Assembly (NCBI RefSeq): GCF_033100115.1
Contig: NZ_CP136910.1
Span: 434,001-498,000 of the forward strand
Direction of reading: 5' to 3'
DNA length: 64,000 nt
From: Anaerocolumna sp. AGMB13020
Lineage (GTDB): Bacteria; Bacillota; Clostridia; Lachnospirales; Lachnospiraceae
The notes below the pieces were generated by a model. It was not told the origin of the DNA. It ran no database searches and was given only the letters and a program-made list of their open reading frames with translations. The stretch's first letter is position 1. Every line of letters starts with the position of its first letter. The position numbers and the translations under genes were made by a program. Positions 59,275 to 64,000 of the stretch are shown here, in pieces.

Positions 59275-61503
59275 TTATTCCATAGAGTTTAACATTGCTA
59301 CTACCAGATCCGCTGCATCCTGACGAGTAAGTGAGTCGCCGGGGCGAAGCTTATTATCAGAACCAGGCAGTAAGATCTTTAGACCGTAAGCTATTGCTGC
59401 ATAACCCATATCAGACTGGCTGATAGAAGCCTGATCGGATATGTTTACGGAATAAATACCGGGAATTGCTGCTGCTTTTTCAAGCCCCAGAAGCTGAACT
59501 GCAAATTTAGCTGCATTCAATCTGCTTACTGTACTTCCGGTAAGTTTATATTTTGAAGAGTTATAGTAGAAATTAGCTTTCTCGATAAAGTTTATTAGCT
59601 CCTCCGCAGTAATTGCCTGGGTAGGTTTATAAAGTCCGCCGTCAAACCCAATCCCCATGTTGGCAAGAAGCTTAATATTTCTTGCAGAAGAATTCCCATC
59701 TATATCAGTATAAGTGTAAAGCCCTGTAGGTTTTACATATTCTTTCCCTTCATAGTCAAGCTGTTTTCCTGTAAAAGGTGAAAAATATTCAGGTGTAATA
59801 TCGGTACGGTATACAAGTCGTACAGAAGGTGTCTGAGTGTAAACAGCATCTGAGGCAGTTGTATTTTTAGCAGTGGAGATACTATTCTCATAATACACTT
59901 CGTAAATCAGCCTGTAACCCTCATTTGCAATATAGTTGGTAAAAGCCTTATCAGCCGAGATAATATTCTTAGGCGCTTCAAAGGTTATATTCTTATCCCA
60001 GTTATAACCAAAGGAGTATACTTTTCCAGTTACACCATCAACTGCTCCATTAATATTATTGGCAGCATAGGCAATTCCTTCATTTACTCTCTGATAATTA
60101 TAGCTGTATCCGCCATATACAGGTTTACTATCTTTGTAAGCTATAACATAATCCTCGGAACTTCCGGTATATTCCGTATTCTTAAAATAATCCGGAACCT
60201 GCTCTTTTATAAAGCTCTCAAGAGTAGCCTTCCCTTGTTTCTGTGTATATTTAACATTAACGCTTTCCCATTGTTCTTTAGCGGAGCTGTAATAATTCTT
60301 CGTACTGGAATGATAAGAAATGATCTTTCCGGTCTTGGCATCTACAACAGCATAAGCATATGCCCGGTAAGTATCCTTTGAACCCTCTTTCGCTTCTCTG
60401 GGATCAGCGAAATTAATATTCCATACATAGGAGGCATCACTGCTGTCACTATTACGTTTATACAGATTAGCGTTAACTGATGTCATATTCTTATCGAAAA
60501 GCAGCTTCGTATTATTCTTAACAGCATTAATTGCATTTGTTTTGGTAATAAGTCCTTTGATACTGTCAATTTCATTTATTTCTTCAGGAGTGAAACCTGA
60601 ACTGGCATCTTTTGCAGAAGTTTCTGCTGTGGCTTGATTTAAACTGTCAGAAAGCCATTGGTTCTGCGTCGTATAGACCTTGCCGGATACTGCATCTACT
60701 GCGATATAGGAATTGTCGGGGCTATATACCAAAAAGGCTTTAACACTGCTGCTTTTACCGTCTGCATTCTTTACATAAGCACTTTGATAAGATAATGTCA
60801 TTTTTATATTCTTACCAATTTTTGCTGCTGCATCTTCCTTTGTGATTTTAACAGTCGAGCCGGGAATAGAAACATCATACAGCCAGTTGACAGAATAATT
60901 TGTTACTTCACCTGTCTGGTAGTTAACGGCTACGCTAACTGTGTTATCCGGCATAGGAATGCCATTTTCAACTCTTTGATACTCATAGGTATATGTGCCA
61001 TCATAAGAAGAAGCAGATGAGGTTTCTGTATATTGAAGCTTACCTGCTATATCAGAAGCAATTGACTTGATAAATGTATCTGCTTTCGTCTTCAATTCTT
61101 CCTGAAGATAAACTGGTTTATAGGATTTATCCGTATTAAAAGAATAATTCGAGATCCGTCCTTTTGAGTCACAGTTTACATTGATGGTTTTACTGCCGTC
61201 CTTATTAGACCAAGACAGATTCCAAACATATGAATTCCCACTTCCTGAGTAATAATTATAGGAAAAGTTTGATAACTCTGAGGGAACGGTTATTTTGCTT
61301 TTTACAGCTGTTATCATCTTCTCAAGTTCTGCAGAAGATGCAGTTGCTTCCGTGTCAACACCTGCTGCTGCCTTAGTGGCTATCATTTCAATCGTATTAT
61401 TAGAAGCCAGAGAGCTGGCATCTGCCTTTAAAAAGGGTGTCGGAAGTGTACTAACAATAAGGGCACTGGTTAAGATTACAGTCCCTATTTTTTTTGATAT
61501 CAT
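59275..61503 (-). CDS. Secreted PepSY/YcdB-like protein with C-terminal SLH segment
   Basis: This protein of about 742 residues has a signal peptide (residues 1-31). The centre has two tandem YcdB/PepSY-like units recognisable by FIKSIASDIAGKLQY, ENGIPMPDNTVSVAVNYQTGEV and later NEGIAYAANNINGAVDGVTGKV. The C-terminal ~130 residues resemble S-layer homology modules (ITAEELINFIEKA, RLNAAKFAVQLLG, KLRPGDSLTRQDAADLVVAML), which bind the cell wall. Only about two of the usual three SLH repeats are clear. I chose ATG 61503 with AAAGGAGG upstream. PepSY domains often inhibit or regulate proteases; no protease domain is present. Confidence 0.82.
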   Translation of the reverse strand: MISKKIGTVILTSALIVSTLPTPFLKADASSLASNNTIEMIATKAAAGVDTEATASSAELEKMITAVKSKITVPSELSNFSYNYYSGSGNSYVWNLSWSNKDGSKTINVNCDSKGRISNYSFNTDKSYKPVYLQEELKTKADTFIKSIASDIAGKLQYTETSSASSYDGTYTYEYQRVENGIPMPDNTVSVAVNYQTGEVTNYSVNWLYDVSIPGSTVKITKEDAAAKIGKNIKMTLSYQSAYVKNADGKSSSVKAFLVYSPDNSYIAVDAVSGKVYTTQNQWLSDSLNQATAETSAKDASSGFTPEEINEIDSIKGLITKTNAINAVKNNTKLLFDKNMTSVNANLYKRNSDSSDASYVWNINFADPREAKEGSKDTYRAYAYAVVDAKTGKIISYHSSTKNYYSSAKEQWESVNVKYTQKQGKATLESFIKEQVPDYFKNTEYTGSSEDYVIAYKDSKPVYGGYSYNYQRVNEGIAYAANNINGAVDGVTGKVYSFGYNWDKNITFEAPKNIISADKAFTNYIANEGYRLIYEVYYENSISTAKNTTASDAVYTQTPSVRLVYRTDITPEYFSPFTGKQLDYEGKEYVKPTGLYTYTDIDGNSSARNIKLLANMGIGFDGGLYKPTQAITAEELINFIEKANFYYNSSKYKLTGSTVSRLNAAKFAVQLLGLEKAAAIPGIYSVNISDQASISQSDMGYAAIAYGLKILLPGSDNKLRPGDSLTRQDAADLVVAMLNSME

Positions 61504-61670
61504 AAAAATTCCTCCTTTACTATAATCTCTTTCAATTTCCTTGTTCAACCATTAGACGATGTAAATAATGGTATGGTTCCATTATTTTTCTAAATAATGA
61601 AATATTTTTTTTGATCTTTTCATTTTTTATATTTAAGGAGTAATTGATACCAAATATGTCTTTTCTACCG

Positions 61671-62909
61671 TTATATCTGGTGTATAAATAATCCGCTTCT
61701 GAGCTTAGGCTCAAACCAGGTTGACTTAGGCGGCATTAACGCTCCAGCATCGGAAACGGCCATTAATTCCTTGATTCCTGTAGGATACAGTGAAAATGCA
61801 ACCCTCATATCCTCTGATGCTCTTCTCTCTAACTCAGCAAGTCCTCTGATTCCTCCAACGAAGTCTATTCTTTTATCACTTCGGGGATCATTTATACCCA
61901 GTATATTTTCAAGCAGGTTTTCCTGCAGTAAAGATACGTCCAGACCTGCAACGGGTTCATCATCTTTTCGATATTCATTTTTAATGACCAGCCTATACCA
62001 TTTATTTTCCAGATACATTCCATATTCACCTTTTTCTTTTGGTGCATATGCTTTACTGCCCAGCTCCTCAAGTTTGAAATATTCCGCTGTCTTTTTAAGA
62101 AATTCCTCTTCTGTATGGCCATTTAAGTCCTTTACCACCCTGTTATATGGCATAATAAGAAGTTCTTCTGCCGGAAAAAGTACAGACAAAAAGAAATTAA
62201 ATTCTTCTTTTCCGGTATATTCCGGTTGTTCCTCTCTTCTTTTTAAACCTACTTTTACAGCAGAAGCTGCTCTATGATGGCCATCAGCAATATAAACAGC
62301 CGGTATCTGTTCAAATTCTTCTTTTATATTGTTTACAGCTGCCTCTTCATCCAGTTTCCAGATATTATGGGTGATACCGTCATCTGTAGTAAAACCATAG
62401 AGTTTATCTTCCAGCTTTTTGCTGTTAATAAGTTCTTTCACTCTTTCAGATTTGCGGTAAGTCAGAAAAATAGGACCTGTCTGAGCATTGCATCTGTCAA
62501 TATGATTTATTCTGTCAAGTTCCTTATCCGTTCTGGTATTCTCATGACGTTTTATTACACCATTCACATAATCATCAACTGAAGCACAAGCTACAAGCCC
62601 TGTCTGGCTTCTTCCCTCCATAATAAGCTCATAGATATAGAAACATTCCTTTTCCTCTGAAACAAATTCACCGTTTGTCAGCATTTCTTCCAGTAAATTC
62701 TTTGCTTTTTCATACACAGCAGTATCATAAGTGGAAACATGATCCGGAAAATTTGTTTCTGCCCTGTCTATTCTAAGAAAAGAATGAGGTTCTTTTGCAA
62801 TTTCCACTTTGGCCTCCTCACGGTTATAAACATCATAAGGCAGCGCAGCTATTTTTTCAGCCAGATCTCTCCTAGGTCTGACTGCTTTAAATGATTTTAT
62901 CCTAGCCAT
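61671..62909 (-). CDS. DUF1015 family protein
   Basis: This 412-residue protein starts ARIKSFKAVRPRRDLAEKIAALPYDVYNREEAK, the standard DUF1015 opening, and has the conserved YIADGHHRAASAVKVG and VVKDLNGHTEEEFL. The function of DUF1015 is not established. The HGHHR-like motif suggests a phosphate or metal-dependent activity. It follows serA on the same strand, and DUF1015 genes commonly neighbour serA/serC in clostridia, hinting at serine metabolism. I chose ATG 62909 after GGGAGG. A longer frame to 63023 crosses an upstream palindrome. Confidence 0.9.
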   Translation of the reverse strand: MARIKSFKAVRPRRDLAEKIAALPYDVYNREEAKVEIAKEPHSFLRIDRAETNFPDHVSTYDTAVYEKAKNLLEEMLTNGEFVSEEKECFYIYELIMEGRSQTGLVACASVDDYVNGVIKRHENTRTDKELDRINHIDRCNAQTGPIFLTYRKSERVKELINSKKLEDKLYGFTTDDGITHNIWKLDEEAAVNNIKEEFEQIPAVYIADGHHRAASAVKVGLKRREEQPEYTGKEEFNFFLSVLFPAEELLIMPYNRVVKDLNGHTEEEFLKKTAEYFKLEELGSKAYAPKEKGEYGMYLENKWYRLVIKNEYRKDDEPVAGLDVSLLQENLLENILGINDPRSDKRIDFVGGIRGLAELERRASEDMRVAFSLYPTGIKELMAVSDAGALMPPKSTWFEPKLRSGLFIHQI

Positions 62910-63000
62910 AGATTTTACCTCCCAGTAATAAAATATAAGTATTTTATGTTTATTTTTCATCAAGATACCTATTAATAAAAATTGCCTTTTATAATAGCCC

Positions 63001-63012
63001 TGAAACGTTTCA
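63001..63012. promoter_or_regulatory. Perfect palindrome TGAAACGTTTCA
   Basis: This 12-bp palindrome with a central CG lies between serA and the DUF1015 gene, of the kind bound by LacI-family regulators. A 10-bp inverted repeat (ATCAAGATAC ... GTATCTTGAT) flanks the region. No regulator is nearby, so relevance is uncertain. Confidence 0.3.
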
Positions 63013-63093
63013 TTCCTGTTCAAAAAAGGCTAATACCAGAAGTATCTTGATATCCTCTGGCATTAACCTACCTGTCAACTATTCTTTAGAGTA

Positions 63094-64000
63094 TTAAGAC
63101 AAGGTTCTTACCTTTAATACTCCGTCTATCCTTTGAAGTTTATCTGTAAATCCATTTTCAATGGTACCTTCAATATCAATAACCGTATAGGCATAATCAC
63201 CTTTACTTTTGTTAATAAGGTTGGAGATATTGATATTTTCAGCTGAAAATACTCCTGTAAACTGTGAAAGCATATTGGGAATATTCTTATGATTAATTGT
63301 AACCCTGGTTCCTCCGGCAAAGGTCCCGGCATCACAATCCGGATAATTTACGGAGTTTTTGATAATACCGTGTTCCATATAATCTTTGATCTGTTTAACA
63401 GCCATCACCGCACAGTTATCCTCTGACTCTTCCGTGGAGGCACCCAGATGAGGAATAGCAATTACGCCTTCCATCCCTGCTGTCTTGTCATTGGGGAAGT
63501 CTGTTACATAGGAGGATACCTTGCCGGATTTTAAGGCTTCTTCCATATCCTCATCATTTACCAGCAGATCTCTTGCGAAGTTAAGGATTACCACGCCATC
63601 CTTGCATTTTGACAGAGTTTCCTTGTGAATCATTTTCTTTGTATCCTCTATTAAAGGCACATGAAGTGTGATATAATCGCATTCTTTGTAGATATCTTCT
63701 TTGGATTTCACTGCAATGATATCTCTGGATAAATTCCAGGCATGTTCAACTGATATATAAGGGTCACATCCATATACCTGCATCCCTAAACGATTCGCCG
63801 CATTGGCAACCAGTACTCCGATAGCTCCTAATCCGATAACACCAAGCTTCTTACCCTGGATTTCTTTCCCTGCAAACTTTGCTTTGCCTTTCTCCACCAG
63901 TTTTGCAACATCCTGCTCCTCTTTGATGGTCTGTACCCAGTTGATACCACCCACGATATTTCTGGAAGCCAGCATAAGTCCTGCAATAACTAGTTCCTTA
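63094..64000 (-). CDS. serA: D-3-phosphoglycerate dehydrogenase, partial (C-terminal part)
   Basis: This is the 3' part (about 301 codons) of serA, running off the window end. The visible region starts within KELVIAGLMLASRNIVGG. It includes the NAD-binding LGVIGLGAIGVLVANAANRLG, the substrate/catalytic segments LHVPLIEDTKKMI and PHLGASTEESEDNC (catalytic His), and a C-terminal ACT domain (~residues 220-300, RVTINHKNIPNMLSQFTGVF). It oxidises 3-phosphoglycerate in serine synthesis. Length and order fit the short clostridial SerA with one ACT domain. Confidence 0.94.
   Translation of the reverse strand, partial: KELVIAGLMLASRNIVGGINWVQTIKEEQDVAKLVEKGKAKFAGKEIQGKKLGVIGLGAIGVLVANAANRLGMQVYGCDPYISVEHAWNLSRDIIAVKSKEDIYKECDYITLHVPLIEDTKKMIHKETLSKCKDGVVILNFARDLLVNDEDMEEALKSGKVSSYVTDFPNDKTAGMEGVIAIPHLGASTEESEDNCAVMAVKQIKDYMEHGIIKNSVNYPDCDAGTFAGGTRVTINHKNIPNMLSQFTGVFSAENINISNLINKSKGDYAYTVIDIEGTIENGFTDKLQRIDGVLKVRTLS

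Noticed and set aside
1..64000. tRNA, rRNA, transposase or phage genes
   Set aside because: None was recognised by reading. Short tRNAs could be missed without a dedicated scan.

Overview
The window looks like part of the chromosome of a low-GC, anaerobic, saccharolytic Firmicute, most likely a Lachnospiraceae/Lachnoclostridium-type clostridium. The reasons are AT-rich intergenic DNA, strong AGGAGG-type ribosome binding sites, a B12-independent (glycyl radical) propanediol microcompartment locus, a FabT/DegV pair, a type III glutamine synthetase, a glmS ribozyme, a ykkC riboswitch and a SerA-DUF1015 pair. The species is inferred from gene content; no rRNA or tRNA gene was seen.

Positions 1-13,850 hold one catabolic locus, all on the minus strand, for a bacterial microcompartment of the glycyl-radical propanediol type. 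Transcription starts at a consensus promoter near 13,790, flanked by two copies of a 22-bp operator. In order it makes an aldolase, a GlcG/PduO-C-like protein, CoA-acylating aldehyde dehydrogenase, zinc alcohol dehydrogenase, four BMC-H shell genes (one with a long N-terminal extension and an internal start), PduL, a pentameric vertex protein, PduS and the PduT-like trimeric shell protein. A 611-bp gap with a degenerate 21-bp tandem array follows, then a DeoR regulator, the glycyl radical dehydratase and its radical-SAM activase (cut by the window edge). Rhamnose isomerase and rhamnulokinase at 18.7-21.5 kb feed the aldolase. The inferred route is L-rhamnose to rhamnulose-1-P, lactaldehyde, 1,2-propanediol, propionaldehyde, then propanol and propionyl-P.

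Positions 14-18.4 kb hold a three-gene minus-strand cassette (DUF350-like membrane protein, glutathionylspermidine-synthase-like ATP-grasp ligase, and a protein with a GGFG/Ser-Gly-rich C-terminal tail). Next to it a GAP/SfLAP-type membrane protein is controlled by a ykkC (probably guanidine-I) riboswitch. These two are the best candidates for little-described biology here.

Positions 21.6-34.9 kb carry a FabT-like MarR regulator with DegV (fatty-acid binding), a SleL/YaaH-like LysM-GH18 protein that has lost its catalytic acids, glmS behind its ribozyme, a large cell-wall amidase, and a two-component system divergent from a lantibiotic-protection-type ABC transporter. Positions 35-43.4 kb form an arabinofuranoside island: GH127, an AraC regulator, a CUT1 sugar transporter and a LacI regulator.

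Positions 43.5-64 kb contain a TruA-family pseudouridine synthase with the catalytic Asp changed to Glu, an 1806-residue secreted multidomain protein, an orphan SARP-type response regulator, GlnN, an MscS channel, GlgB with a DUF624 membrane protein, ManA, an SLH-containing PepSY/YcdB-like protein, DUF1015, and the 3' part of serA. Most genes have a recognisable terminator stem, listed separately.
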